The notes beneath the pieces were generated by a model that saw only the letters and a program-made list of their open reading frames with translations, was not told where the DNA came from and did not search any database. A stretch of DNA of 64,000 nucleotides from an uncultured Muribaculaceae bacterium (GTDB lineage Bacteria > Bacteroidota > Bacteroidia > Bacteroidales > Muribaculaceae), in assembly GCA_910585285.1 (NCBI GenBank), contig CAJUDL010000008.1:1-64000 (forward strand), read 5' to 3'. Position numbers and translations under genes: made by a program. Positions 9,828-18,633 of this stretch are shown here, piece by piece; position 1 is the stretch's first letter; the number at the start of each line of letters is the position of its first letter.

Positions 9828-10765
9828 CTTTCTGCTCTCATCGGATTATTGAGGAAATCTTCATAAGCCAGTGCGATTCCCTCCCTTAATTCTGTGCTGT
9901 AAGTCCAGCCTAAAGCTGTAGCTTTTGATACATCCAGAAGTTTACGGGGTGTTCCGTTGGGTTTGGTGGAATCCCATTCTATTTTGCCCTTAAAACCGAT
10001 CACGTCTGCTACAAGTTCCGTAAGTTCACGAATAGAGAGCTCTTTGCCTGTTCCGGCATTGACAGTTTCGTTTCCTGAATAATTGTTCATAAGGAATACG
10101 CAAAGGTTCGCCAGGTCATCTACGTATAAAAACTCCCGAAGCGGTGATCCATCGCCCCAGCATGTCACGCTCTCTGCCCGGCTTTCTTTTGCCTCATGGA
10201 AGCGACGGATAAGAGCCGGAAGCACGTGGGAATGTGTAGGATGATAGTTGTCGTTCGGTCCATACAGGTTTGTTGGCATTACGGAGATGTAGTCTGTGCC
10301 ATACTGGCGATTGAGGTATTCGCAATATTTCATTCCTGAAATTTTTGCCAGAGCGTATGCTTCATTTGTCTTCTCGAGTGCTGATGTGAGAAGACACGAT
10401 TCAGGCATTGGCTGTGGTGCCATGCGGGGATATATGCATGACGATCCCAGGAATTCGAGTTTTTTGCAGCCGTTACGCCAGGCAGCGTTTATTACATTCA
10501 TTTCAAGCATCATATTCTGATACATGAAATCTGCCGGAGCTTTGTCGTTGGCTTCGATGCCACCAACTTTAGCGGCAGCAAGGAAAACATATTCCGGTTT
10601 TTCGGCGGCAAAAAAATCATTAACAGCTTTCTGGTCTGTCAGATCCAGTTCGGCATGAGTACGTGTTATGATGTTTTCGTATCCCTGTTTTTTAAGTTCT
10701 CTGACAATAGCAGAGCCCACCATTCCACGATGACCTGCTACGTATATTTTTGAAATTTTATCCAT
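9824..10765 (-). CDS. fcl: GDP-L-fucose synthase
   Basis: A 313-residue short-chain dehydrogenase/reductase that epimerises and reduces GDP-4-keto-6-deoxymannose to GDP-L-fucose, using NADPH. The Rossmann motif GHRGMVGSAI is at 11-20, GSSCIYP at 107-113, and the catalytic pair Y137/K141 in YALAK. The length is normal. It is encoded 43 bases after gmd, which makes its substrate, and overlaps the DUF2723 glycosyltransferase gene by four bases. Together gmd and fcl supply fucose for surface glycans. Confidence 0.95.
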   Translation of the reverse strand: MDKISKIYVAGHRGMVGSAIVRELKKQGYENIITRTHAELDLTDQKAVNDFFAAEKPEYVFLAAAKVGGIEANDKAPADFMYQNMMLEMNVINAAWRNGCKKLEFLGSSCIYPRMAPQPMPESCLLTSALEKTNEAYALAKISGMKYCEYLNRQYGTDYISVMPTNLYGPNDNYHPTHSHVLPALIRRFHEAKESRAESVTCWGDGSPLREFLYVDDLANLCVFLMNNYSGNETVNAGTGKELSIRELTELVADVIGFKGKIEWDSTKPNGTPRKLLDVSKATALGWTYSTELREGIALAYEDFLNNPMRAER

Positions 10766-10808
10766 AAGATTTAAATCGGTTTAAAACGTTGTTAACTGCT
10801 TCTTGATT

Positions 10809-11897
10809 TTATTTTACAATGCCCTTTTCAAGATATTCCTCCAAGTTCATTTTAATGTGTTCTGAGACACGTTCAGCTGCTACCTTTTTCATGTCCGAGT
10901 CTACCATGCGGTTGACAAGTTCTTCAAAAGATGTTTTTGTCGGATTCCATCCAAGCAGAGCCTTGGCTTTTGTAGGATCGCCCCAAAGGTTTACGACATC
11001 TGTTGGCCGATAGAAATCGGGAGATACCTCAACCAATATGCGTCCTGTTTTTTCATCGATGCCTTTTTCATCGGCGCCTTCTCCTTCCCAGCGCAGATTG
11101 ATACCGACGCGGGCGAAAGCAAGTGTGGCGAATTCCCGTACGGAATGCTGTTTACCTGTGGCAATTACAAAATCTTCCGGTTTTTCCTGTTGAAGCATCA
11201 GCCACATGCACTCAACATAATCCGGTGCATATCCCCAGTCGCGCAAAGAAGAGAGATTTCCGAGATAAAGCTTTTCTTGTTTACCTTGTGCTATGCGCGC
11301 AGCAGCAAGTGTGATCTTTCGTGTTACGAAAGTTTCGCCACGTCGTTCTGACTCATGGTTGAAAAGTATACCTGAGCAGCAATACATGTTGTATGCATCC
11401 CTGTATTCCTTTATAATCCAATATCCGTAAAGCTTGGCAACGGCATATGGACTGTAAGGATGAAAAGGTGTATTTTCATTCTGAGGCACTTCTTCAACTT
11501 TGCCATATAGCTCAGATGTTGACGCCTGATATATGCGGCAAGTGTCGGCGAGTCCTACCTGACGCACAGCTTCAAGAACACGTAGCACTCCAGTCGCATC
11601 CGTATTGGCGGTATACTCCGGCACATCGAATGACACCTGCACGTGGCTTTGTGCTGCAAGATTATATATCTCGTCAGGTTTTACAGCCATGATTACCTTC
11701 ATCAGACTCATGGAATCTGCCATATCAGCGTAATGCAGGTGAAAACATGGATTCCCTTCGAGATGAGAGATTCTTTCACGGAAATCTGTTGAGCTTCGGC
11801 GAATGGTGCCGTGCACGTCATATCCTTTGGATATAAGTAATTCTGCGAGATAAGATCCGTCCTGCCCGGTGACTCCGGTTATAAGAGCTTTTTTCAT
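10809..11897 (-). CDS. gmd: GDP-mannose 4,6-dehydratase
   Basis: A 362-residue cytoplasmic enzyme converting GDP-mannose to GDP-4-keto-6-deoxymannose, the first committed step to GDP-fucose. The NADP-binding GVTGQDGSYLAE is at 8-19, the active-site block STSELYG at 126-132, and the catalytic Y151/K155 in YAVAK. HESERRGETFVTRKI, typical of GMD, is also present. The start overlaps the preceding glycosyltransferase stop by four bases (ATGA at 11894-11897). Size and motifs are complete, so it should be functional. Confidence 0.96.
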   Translation of the reverse strand: MKKALITGVTGQDGSYLAELLISKGYDVHGTIRRSSTDFRERISHLEGNPCFHLHYADMADSMSLMKVIMAVKPDEIYNLAAQSHVQVSFDVPEYTANTDATGVLRVLEAVRQVGLADTCRIYQASTSELYGKVEEVPQNENTPFHPYSPYAVAKLYGYWIIKEYRDAYNMYCCSGILFNHESERRGETFVTRKITLAAARIAQGKQEKLYLGNLSSLRDWGYAPDYVECMWLMLQQEKPEDFVIATGKQHSVREFATLAFARVGINLRWEGEGADEKGIDEKTGRILVEVSPDFYRPTDVVNLWGDPTKAKALLGWNPTKTSFEELVNRMVDSDMKKVAAERVSEHIKMNLEEYLEKGIVK

Positions 11898-12985
11898 GTA
11901 GTGTATATTATATTGAGAGAGTTAATAAAATGTTCCCACGATAGGTAGTTTGAAAAATTTTTATAAGCTGCGCTTCCCATGGTAAAACGAAGTTCAGGAT
12001 CCCTTACAAGCCGGAGCATTGTGTCAGCGAGTTCTTCGGCACTGTCAGGTTTGATAAGGAATGCAGTGACACCATCTTCCAGATATTCGCATTGCGCTCC
12101 ATTGTCGGTGGTTATCTGTGGTCTCGCGGCAGCCATAAAACGCAGGCTTTCGAGGTTAAACGCCTCCTGCACCGATGATGGAACAACCCCGAAATGGGCT
12201 TCCGTGCAAGTTTCAACAGAAGGAGTCGTTTTGATGTTCCAATCAATATTGTCCATTACTTCTCTTTGCATTGCCCTCCGTCTCAACAAGTCGAGATAAT
12301 CCGGATCGCCCATGCCTGAGATGCGGAGGCGCATTTTTGATCCTTTTATCAGAGCCATGGCATCAATAAGAGTCTCAAGACCCTTACCCTTTACAATAGC
12401 TCCTTGATAAAGGGCGATGACAGGACCATGTGCCGGTTCCGGCAATCGTTCTGCCGCGGTGGTGTATATGCTGTTGTGAAGGATATGGATTTTACTTTCA
12501 GGCAAGTTGATTTTTCCTTTGATTGAATTTTCAAAACCCCGATACGCCATCTCCGAAACGAATATATGGGCATCCACACCGGAATATATTTTTCGGAAGA
12601 TAAAAGTGTTGCGACCGCGTCTCACTGTATGGCGCGTGGTCACAACCTTCACATCCTGACGTTTTGCAATCTTTCTTGCCATCAAGGCGGTGAAAGCGTC
12701 GCGATATCTATGTGCGTGTATCACTATCCCTCCTTGTGGCGTTGCTTTCAGTTTTCGGGCGAGTGTCATTGCTGAGCCCAGATCGAAGAAGCCTCCGAGA
12801 GGGGCATGAAGCAATTCTATGCCAGCTTCCGCGAATGGAGCATCTACCCCCACGGCATTGCGTGTCAGGGCTGTCACATTCCATCCCGCCGCCATATAAT
12901 GACGGCATATGTCGAGGGCATACGTCTGTGCTCCTCCCCATTTGTTGGAAGGGATTATATGAATGAGGCTTCTCCTCTCTTTCAT
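11894..12985 (-). CDS. Glycosyltransferase family 4
   Basis: A 363-residue GT-B glycosyltransferase. The N-terminal domain starts IHIIPSNKWGGAQTYALDI, the acceptor-side glycine-rich loop of GT4 enzymes. The C-terminal nucleotide-sugar domain has ALYQGAIVKGKGLETLIDAM and the E-x7-E-like stretch VPSSVQEAFNLESLRFMAAARP. It is cytoplasmic or membrane-associated and adds a sugar during glycan assembly; the donor cannot be deduced. Four-base overlap with gmd implies coupled translation and a role in the same fucose-containing glycan. Confidence 0.88.
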   Translation of the reverse strand: MKERRSLIHIIPSNKWGGAQTYALDICRHYMAAGWNVTALTRNAVGVDAPFAEAGIELLHAPLGGFFDLGSAMTLARKLKATPQGGIVIHAHRYRDAFTALMARKIAKRQDVKVVTTRHTVRRGRNTFIFRKIYSGVDAHIFVSEMAYRGFENSIKGKINLPESKIHILHNSIYTTAAERLPEPAHGPVIALYQGAIVKGKGLETLIDAMALIKGSKMRLRISGMGDPDYLDLLRRRAMQREVMDNIDWNIKTTPSVETCTEAHFGVVPSSVQEAFNLESLRFMAAARPQITTDNGAQCEYLEDGVTAFLIKPDSAEELADTMLRLVRDPELRFTMGSAAYKNFSNYLSWEHFINSLNIIYTT

Positions 12986-12998
12986 TCAAAGATATTCG

Positions 12999-14102
12999 TC
13001 AGTTGGCAGCCGAAAGCATGACGTTGATGTCAACGCTTGGCATGCCCAGATAACTGCCTATCAGTTTATCTACAAGTTTTCCTTCATATGTCACAATGCC
13101 GAACTGCACGCCGGGCGTGGTTGCCACCATGCCATGAAAACCGTTTTTGATTGCCATTTCATCGAAGAAGTTGACAAGTGCGCTCGAAAGAGCCATTGCT
13201 ACAGTACGCGGCACGCTTACAGATGGGTGTGTCTCGTTCATGTCGAGCACATAAGCACTCTCCTTCATCGCTGCCTTGAGATTCTTCGGAAACTCAAAGG
13301 GGCGCGTTGTGTTGCCAAGAATGATGACATCCGCTGTCTTCACACGGTTGTACAGCACGCGTGGATGCACCGCTATTGCATCTACAAGAGGTCCTATGAG
13401 ATCTTTGGCAACCTGGAGTGTTGAAGTGTCATTGTCCATGAGGGTGACTCTTGCGCCTGTAGCGGCGGCGGCCTTGGATGCCGCGATCATGTCATTTCCC
13501 ATTCCGATTATGAGCACTTCGCAGGGGTTGATTCCGGCAACGCCTGCGAGAAGCACACCCTTGCCGCCTCCGAGATATGACAATGCTTCTTCTGCATACA
13601 TTATAGCTGCGCGTCCGTCGATCTCGTCAATAATATTGGCGAATACGGGTTCATCATTATGGCTATACATATTGTCGAAGCAGCCGGTGGAGATCCTGTT
13701 GTCGAGCAATGCCTTTATGGTTGCTTTTTCAAAAAGGATGTTGTCCATCATGCATAGCAGGGCTGCACCTTTTTGCATTTTTTTTACATCTTTAGCCCTC
13801 AAAGGAGTGTAGCAAAGCACAACCGGTGATTTTAAAGCTTCATCACGGGTCACGATCTTTACGCCATATTCAGCATATGTTTCGTCAGGGAAACTGATGT
13901 CGCTGCCTGCCCCGCTTTCCATGCACACTTTTATGCCGCCGGAGGTAAGCATGCCACAAGCTTCCGGTGTCAGCAGCATTCGTGTTTCATAACCATCAGA
14001 GTAATTGGCGACAATGCCTATTCTGATTGCCGGGTTCTCGTTTTCAAGGATCTCAACCATCTCCTGAGGTTCATGATCCATATGTTCCATGTTATCTTTC
14101 AT
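12999..14102 (-). CDS. Alanine dehydrogenase/PNT-family protein, divergent
   Basis: A 367-residue protein with the two-domain fold of alanine dehydrogenase. The N-terminal domain has VKIVTRDEA and ESGAGSDISFPDETYAEYG. A glycine-rich stretch, GGGKGVLLAGVAGINPCEVLIIGMG, then leads into the NAD-binding domain. The segment that normally holds the substrate-binding lysine (K-V-x-x-P) reads LCYTPLRAKD, so the lysine appears replaced, and the catalytic histidine segment LHLA is not recognisable (LLCMMDN). It is also shorter than usual Bacteroidales homologues of about 400 residues. It may use a different substrate or be non-catalytic. It sits between shikimate kinase and the GT4 gene. Confidence 0.75.
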   Translation of the reverse strand: MKDNMEHMDHEPQEMVEILENENPAIRIGIVANYSDGYETRMLLTPEACGMLTSGGIKVCMESGAGSDISFPDETYAEYGVKIVTRDEALKSPVVLCYTPLRAKDVKKMQKGAALLCMMDNILFEKATIKALLDNRISTGCFDNMYSHNDEPVFANIIDEIDGRAAIMYAEEALSYLGGGKGVLLAGVAGINPCEVLIIGMGNDMIAASKAAAATGARVTLMDNDTSTLQVAKDLIGPLVDAIAVHPRVLYNRVKTADVIILGNTTRPFEFPKNLKAAMKESAYVLDMNETHPSVSVPRTVAMALSSALVNFFDEMAIKNGFHGMVATTPGVQFGIVTYEGKLVDKLIGSYLGMPSVDINVMLSAAN

Positions 14103-14209
14103 CGTATTGGACGCGACCCAGACTTAACAATTAATGTGAGAAGGGGGTCTATGTTAAAATTTATCCTCTAAATTAACATTATTATTTATCTCCACAAAAT
14201 TTTAGGTGC

Positions 14210-14734
14210 TTAAAATTTATAATGGTGTTTTTCAAGAAATGAGTTTACAGTCCGGTCTATCTGACGGCGGTCCTCCAGTTGCTCGCCATTGAAGCGGATA
14301 TTGGCTTTGGAATAAAAGGGAGTTCGTTTTGAGATCCCTTCTTCAACTGTGATGCGTATCTCTTCAGGCGTTTTGCCACGCATAAGCGGACGGCGCGCAC
14401 TGTTTATTATCAGGCGTTCGGTTATGCGTTCGGGAGAAGCTTCAAGCCACACGACATCCCCTCTGGAAAGCATGTAATCCATATTGTTGTGAAAACAAGG
14501 GGTGCCCCCACCACACGAAATAACCACTCCTTCGAATTCACCGATTTCACGGAGCATTGCCGCCTCCATTCTGCGGAATTCTTCTTCTCCTTTTTCAGAA
14601 AAGATCTCAGTGATTGATTTGCGGAAGCGCTGTTCTATATAGAAATCAAGATCTATGAATTGCATTCCGGTGCGTCGGGCGAGAGCTCGTCCGAAAGTGG
14701 TCTTGCCACTTGCCATATATCCGATAATAAACAC
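14210..14734 (-). CDS. aroK: Shikimate kinase
   Basis: A 174-residue P-loop kinase phosphorylating shikimate at the 3-hydroxyl in aromatic amino-acid synthesis. Visible motifs are Walker A GYMASGKTT (5-13), the shikimate-binding DLD (about 29-31), SCGGGTP (about 73-79), and the lid RRPLMRG. The only reasonable in-frame conventional start is the GTG at 14734; related proteins usually begin three or four residues earlier, so a non-canonical start just upstream (ATT at 14746) is possible. A five-heptad TTTAATG-type repeat begins only six bases upstream of the GTG and may replace the normal leader. Confidence 0.93.
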   Translation of the reverse strand: MFIIGYMASGKTTFGRALARRTGMQFIDLDFYIEQRFRKSITEIFSEKGEEEFRRMEAAMLREIGEFEGVVISCGGGTPCFHNNMDYMLSRGDVVWLEASPERITERLIINSARRPLMRGKTPEEIRITVEEGISKRTPFYSKANIRFNGEQLEDRRQIDRTVNSFLEKHHYKF

Positions 14735-14740
14735 CTCTAT

Positions 14741-14879
14741 TTTAATGTTTAATGTGAAATGTTAAATGTGTAATGAATGGGATAATATTTTTAATGTGAA
14801 ATGTTTAATGTTTAATGTGAAATTAATGCCCTATGCTGTCAAATAATTAAACATTACACATTCAACATTAAACATTCCT
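14741..14879. repeat. Heptad repeat cluster, TTTAATG family, three arms
   Basis: Three blocks of exactly five 7-bp units: 14741-14775 and 14790-14824 in one orientation (TTTAATG, TGTAATG, TGAAATG) and 14845-14879 in the opposite orientation (CATTAAA, CATTACA). They fill the whole gap between aroK and the DUF2752 gene. The inverted arm runs into the DUF2752 gene and supplies its stop codon (14868-14870). The arrangement can fold as a long hairpin in RNA. Confidence 0.85.
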
Positions 14880-15233
14880 GAAAACCCACCACAGCAATAT
14901 TACTGTCACTGCGGTGAGAACAACAGGGATCGAATGAACGCGCATATATACTTTGGGATATCGCTTGCGATTTATTTCAAGCCATGCCATGGGAATAAGC
15001 ATTGGAAGTAAAATAAGCAACAATGCATTGTGATGCCATGCTTCTTTCAGATTTCCGTGCAAAAGGGCATGAAGCATTCTCTGGCTCCCGCATCCCGGGC
15101 ACTGCCATCCTGTGAGTTCATGGAAGATGCATTTCGGCATAAACCGGTTCGACATCGGATCCAGTGCAAAATATATAATGCCGACAATAACCACGATGCC
15201 GACTGCTATAATGTATTTGGTCCGTCTTTTCAA
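14868..15233 (-). CDS. DUF2752 membrane protein
   Basis: A 121-residue membrane protein with three predicted helices. The family signature CPGCGSQR (about residues 45-52) is preceded by FHELTGWQ and followed by LHALLHGNLKEAWHHNALLL. The start is a TTG at 15233 overlapping the TGA of the dispanin gene (TTGA); no ATG exists before about residue 27, so coupled initiation on TTG is likely. The last two codons and stop (AAT GTT TAA) lie inside a heptad repeat, so the natural C-terminus may have been altered by it. Function of the family is unknown. Confidence 0.85.
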   Translation of the reverse strand: MKRRTKYIIAVGIVVIVGIIYFALDPMSNRFMPKCIFHELTGWQCPGCGSQRMLHALLHGNLKEAWHHNALLLILLPMLIPMAWLEINRKRYPKVYMRVHSIPVVLTAVTVILLWWVFRNV

Positions 15234-15778
15234 GCAAATAGAGAAAGAGGTAGATAAACAGCAGCAGTGATGACTCCAAGCACGACAGAGGCAATGATCC
15301 AGTATTGTGCTTTTTCTGATGCGCGGCGCGCGCCATCATAATCTTTGGCATAATACTTTGAGCTGACCATGGTGCTGTATACGATCGCTACGATACCGGG
15401 AATCAGGCAGCATAACACTGTTGCCAGAACCGACCATACGAGATACGTGTCTGGCATTGGCTCCTGATTGTTGAAGTCGGAAGCAGGGGGCATCGGAGGC
15501 TGTTGGTTGAAAGGGTAAGGTGCCGGTGCTGGATTCTGCACCGGGTTGGGTATTGGAGCCGGAGGGGGAGTAACAGGTCCTGCAGCCTTCTCAGCTCTGC
15601 GGCGAGCCTCTTCCGGATCATATTCAAGATGAAGAGCATCTGCCCATTCTGCAAATATCTCTTCAGATTCAGAATTCTTTTCGTAAGTCCTTTCCTTCTC
15701 CCCGCTTTCGTGTTTTTCATCGAAAACCATTTTCCCCTCTTTCCCTATCTCTTTATCTTTGTCCATATCTGTCTCCAT
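15230..15778 (-). CDS. CD225/dispanin-family membrane protein
   Basis: A 182-residue protein. The charged first 65 residues (rich in D, E and K) are followed by a proline-rich linker (about 70-100). The C-terminal CD225/dispanin domain follows: PDTYLVWSVLATVLCC, then a re-entrant or membrane helix, YYAKDYDGARRASEKAQYW, and a last helix. The domain is related to eukaryotic interferon-induced transmembrane proteins; the bacterial role is unknown. It overlaps the DUF2752 gene by four bases, a pairing that suggests joint action in the envelope. Confidence 0.85.
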   Translation of the reverse strand: METDMDKDKEIGKEGKMVFDEKHESGEKERTYEKNSESEEIFAEWADALHLEYDPEEARRRAEKAAGPVTPPPAPIPNPVQNPAPAPYPFNQQPPMPPASDFNNQEPMPDTYLVWSVLATVLCCLIPGIVAIVYSTMVSSKYYAKDYDGARRASEKAQYWIIASVVLGVITAAVYLPLSLFA

Positions 15779-15782
15779 CGCT

Positions 15783-15817
15783 CATTAAACATTACACATT
15801 AAACATTAAACATTAAT
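15783..15817. repeat. Five-heptad repeat, CATTAAA family
   Basis: Exactly five 7-bp units (CATTAAA, CATTACA, CATTAAA, CATTAAA, CATTAAT) fill the space between the dispanin start and the stop codon of the ABC exporter, directly abutting that stop. It is a single arm without an inverted partner. Confidence 0.85.
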
Positions 15818-17653
15818 TCAGACCTGCTGCATCTCCACAAGTTTATGGTAGATACCGCCAAATTCAATAAGTTCCGCATGTGTGCCGGTTTCTGCTATTT
15901 TGCCATCGTGAAGCACATATATGCGGTCGGCATTCACTATTGTTGATAGCCTGTGGGCTATTACAATTGTGGTGCGGTCCTTCATCAGTTTTTCAAGGGC
16001 ATCCTGCACAAGACGCTCGCTTTCAGTGTCGAGGGCAGATGTTGCCTCGTCAAGGATAAGTATGGCGGGATTCTTTAGGATGGCTCTCGCGATGCTTATT
16101 CGCTGTCGCTGTCCTCCCGACAGTCTGCATCCTCGGTCTCCGATTCTTGTCTGGTAACCTTCTTCAGTGTGCATAATGAAGTCGTGAGCGTTGGCGATGC
16201 GGGCTGCTGCTTCGACTTGTTCCTGCGTGGCGTTTTTATCGCCGAACGCTATATTGTTGAATATAGTGTCGTTGAAAAGGATAGCCTCCTGATTCACATT
16301 CCCCATCAGTGAACGTAGATCCTTCACTCGCAAATCCTTGACATTTATGTCATCAACAAGAATTTCTCCCCTCTCCACATCCCAGAAACGTGGAATAAGA
16401 TCTACAAGAGTTGATTTTCCTGAACCTGACTGTCCTACAATTGCCACGGTTTCTCCCGGATTTACATCCAGGTCAATATGTTTGAGCACATCACGTTCTC
16501 CATCGTAGCTGAAACTAACATTGCGGAATCTTACCGAACTTTTTGAGGTATCAGTCGGGAGATTCTTTGGATGTGGAGGATCCTGAATCGGATTTTTTGC
16601 GTCAAGGATCATATCGATACGCTCCATTGCCGCCATACCTTTCTGGATGGTGTAGGAAGTCTTCGAAAGTTCTTTTGCCGGGTTGATGAGACTGTAGAAG
16701 ATAACCATAAAGAAGATGAACTCTGAAGCGACGATAGGAGCATTTCCGGAAAGTATCAGGGTGCCTCCGAACCATAGGATAACAGCCACGGCGACAGTTC
16801 CGAGAAATTCGCTCATGGGGTGGGCGAGGGCATAACGGCGTCCCATTGCGTTATGGATCTTATAAAGGTCAAGAGTCTCTGCCGCAAAATTCCGTTCCAT
16901 CTGCTTTTCTGCATTGAAAGCCTTTATTATTCGCAATCCCCCGATGGTTTCTTCTATATTTGAGAGTATGGATCCGAAACGTTGCTGTCCGCGAAGGTTC
17001 TGTTGCTTGAGTTTACGTCCCACGACACCCATCAGGGTGCCGATTATGGGCAATGTTATGAAAACGAAAAGGGTCAGCTGCCAGCTGATGGCGATCATGG
17101 ATGCAAGATAGGCAATGATCAGAATGGGATATTTTACCATACTGAAAATACTTGACATCACGGAAACCTGCACTTCTCCCACGTCGCCCGACATCCTCGC
17201 CATTATATCCCCCTTCTTTTCATTGGTGAAGAAACCGATCGGGAGCGCGACAATGCGGTCATACATTGCATTCCGTATGTCGCGGGTTATGCCGTTTTGC
17301 ATCGGGATGGTGAAGAATTCACTTGTATAGGAGGAAAGAACCTTGAGGAGAGTCATTGCACACAGGGCTCCGCAGAGGAAAAGAAGAGTCATCGACGCCC
17401 CGTCGGTCATAATCATTCTTGAGATGTAATAATATGCGTTGTTGATTACCACATCTTTGAAACTCTCCGATCCCCATTCCATAAACTGGTATTCCCTGGT
17501 ATTGATGCCGAAAAGCATCTCCAGGATAGGCATAATGAATGCGAATGAAAAAAGGGTCAGGAAAGCTGTAAGAAGGTTGAATATCACACTTATTATGATA
17601 TTCCACTTATAGGGAGCTGCAAAGCGCAGCATGAATTTAAAAAAATCTTTCAT
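15818..17653 (-). CDS. ABC exporter, MsbA-type (fused permease/ATPase)
   Basis: A 611-residue half-transporter: six membrane helices in residues 1-330 and a C-terminal nucleotide-binding domain with Walker A GQSGSGKST (about 405-413), signature LSGGQRQR, Walker B ILILDEATSALD and the H-loop IAHRLST. The ATG at 17653 is chosen; a TTG 33 bases upstream would add residues with no homology value. Half-transporters of this type flip lipid A-core or other amphiphiles across the inner membrane. The neighbouring LpxL-like acyltransferase supports a lipid A role, though a drug or glycolipid substrate cannot be excluded. Confidence 0.9.
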   Translation of the reverse strand: MKDFFKFMLRFAAPYKWNIIISVIFNLLTAFLTLFSFAFIMPILEMLFGINTREYQFMEWGSESFKDVVINNAYYYISRMIMTDGASMTLLFLCGALCAMTLLKVLSSYTSEFFTIPMQNGITRDIRNAMYDRIVALPIGFFTNEKKGDIMARMSGDVGEVQVSVMSSIFSMVKYPILIIAYLASMIAISWQLTLFVFITLPIIGTLMGVVGRKLKQQNLRGQQRFGSILSNIEETIGGLRIIKAFNAEKQMERNFAAETLDLYKIHNAMGRRYALAHPMSEFLGTVAVAVILWFGGTLILSGNAPIVASEFIFFMVIFYSLINPAKELSKTSYTIQKGMAAMERIDMILDAKNPIQDPPHPKNLPTDTSKSSVRFRNVSFSYDGERDVLKHIDLDVNPGETVAIVGQSGSGKSTLVDLIPRFWDVERGEILVDDINVKDLRVKDLRSLMGNVNQEAILFNDTIFNNIAFGDKNATQEQVEAAARIANAHDFIMHTEEGYQTRIGDRGCRLSGGQRQRISIARAILKNPAILILDEATSALDTESERLVQDALEKLMKDRTTIVIAHRLSTIVNADRIYVLHDGKIAETGTHAELIEFGGIYHKLVEMQQV

Positions 17654-17726
17654 AAAATAAACGCACTTCCCTGCAAAATTAATCAAAAACTTTGAAGATT
17701 CCTAAGGAACGAGGCTTAAAGAAGTG

Positions 17727-18632
17727 CTATAGATGTGTGAGCATATCGGCTGCTTTGTCGCCGTGGTATTGGTTGAATAATTCTCTCGACCGTTTCCAGC
17801 GGTTGTGGCTCCAGAGCCAGTATTGCGGCGTTTCCCGGATATTATCTTGAAGTAGAGTGAAATATTTTCGGGTTGTTACAAAAATATTCTCTTTTTTTAC
17901 GTTTTCAGATATCGGAATGAAACGGAGCGTGTAATAACCGCGCTTTGGTCTGCTCATATGACCATACACCGCTTTGGCTCCCAGAAATTTGGAAATGCGT
18001 TCGGGACCGGTGTAGGCTCCCGTTTCATGATTCAGGAAATCAACGAAAAGGTGAATGTTCAGTCCCGGTGCCTGATCTGCGATATATCCCGTAACCGATG
18101 GCACATTCTCCTTTTTCCAGGTTATGAGTGTCGGGAGGATGTCTTTCATCGGAATGTTGTTGGCATCGAATCTTGTGCGCAGCCGATACAATAGTTTGTC
18201 GAACGTCTTGTTCTCCAGAGGATGGTAAATTTGTGCGCATTTGGCAGCCGGATCGATGTGGAGAGGAAGAGAGCTCACCCATTCCCAGTTGCAGTAGTGT
18301 CCTAAGTATAGTGACACCGATTGCCCCTGCCTGACGGCTTCGTTGATTTCTTCGATATTCTCGACTTTCAAGTGCCTGCGCATTTTATCCGGAGACATTG
18401 AGGCGAGTTTCACAGTCTCAATGAAATAATCGCAAAGGAATCTGTAGAATCTTTTTTCTATTTTGCGTATATCTTTTTCCGGCTTTTCAGGAAAAGAAGC
18501 GACAAGGTTGCGGCGCACTACACCGCGTCTGTATTTAATAACATCGCACGCAAGCCATGCCAGCACGTCTGAAAAGATATACAGCACTTTGAACGGCAAT
18601 AAGGAAATAAGATATACGATTCTGTAAAGCAT
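17727..18632 (-). CDS. Lysophospholipid/lipid A acyltransferase (LpxL/HtrB-like)
   Basis: A 301-residue LABLAT-family acyltransferase with an N-terminal membrane anchor (about residues 5-30) and the catalytic HX4E motif H112-E117 in LGHYCNWEW. Later conserved blocks are ADQAPG and QYWLWSHNRWKR near the C-terminus. Such enzymes add secondary acyl chains to lipid A precursors at the inner membrane. It starts one base after the stop of the ABC-2 permease and is 73 bases ahead of the MsbA-type exporter, which fits an envelope-lipid operon. Confidence 0.9.
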   Translation of the reverse strand: MLYRIVYLISLLPFKVLYIFSDVLAWLACDVIKYRRGVVRRNLVASFPEKPEKDIRKIEKRFYRFLCDYFIETVKLASMSPDKMRRHLKVENIEEINEAVRQGQSVSLYLGHYCNWEWVSSLPLHIDPAAKCAQIYHPLENKTFDKLLYRLRTRFDANNIPMKDILPTLITWKKENVPSVTGYIADQAPGLNIHLFVDFLNHETGAYTGPERISKFLGAKAVYGHMSRPKRGYYTLRFIPISENVKKENIFVTTRKYFTLLQDNIRETPQYWLWSHNRWKRSRELFNQYHGDKAADMLTHL

Positions 18633-18633
18633 T

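Noticed and set aside
17654..17686. Upstream TTG start for the MsbA-type exporter (similar GTG/TTG extensions at 19836, 23828, 25635 and 59532)
   Set aside because: Each adds residues without homology and overlaps a repeat, operator or promoter, while a good ATG lies just downstream.
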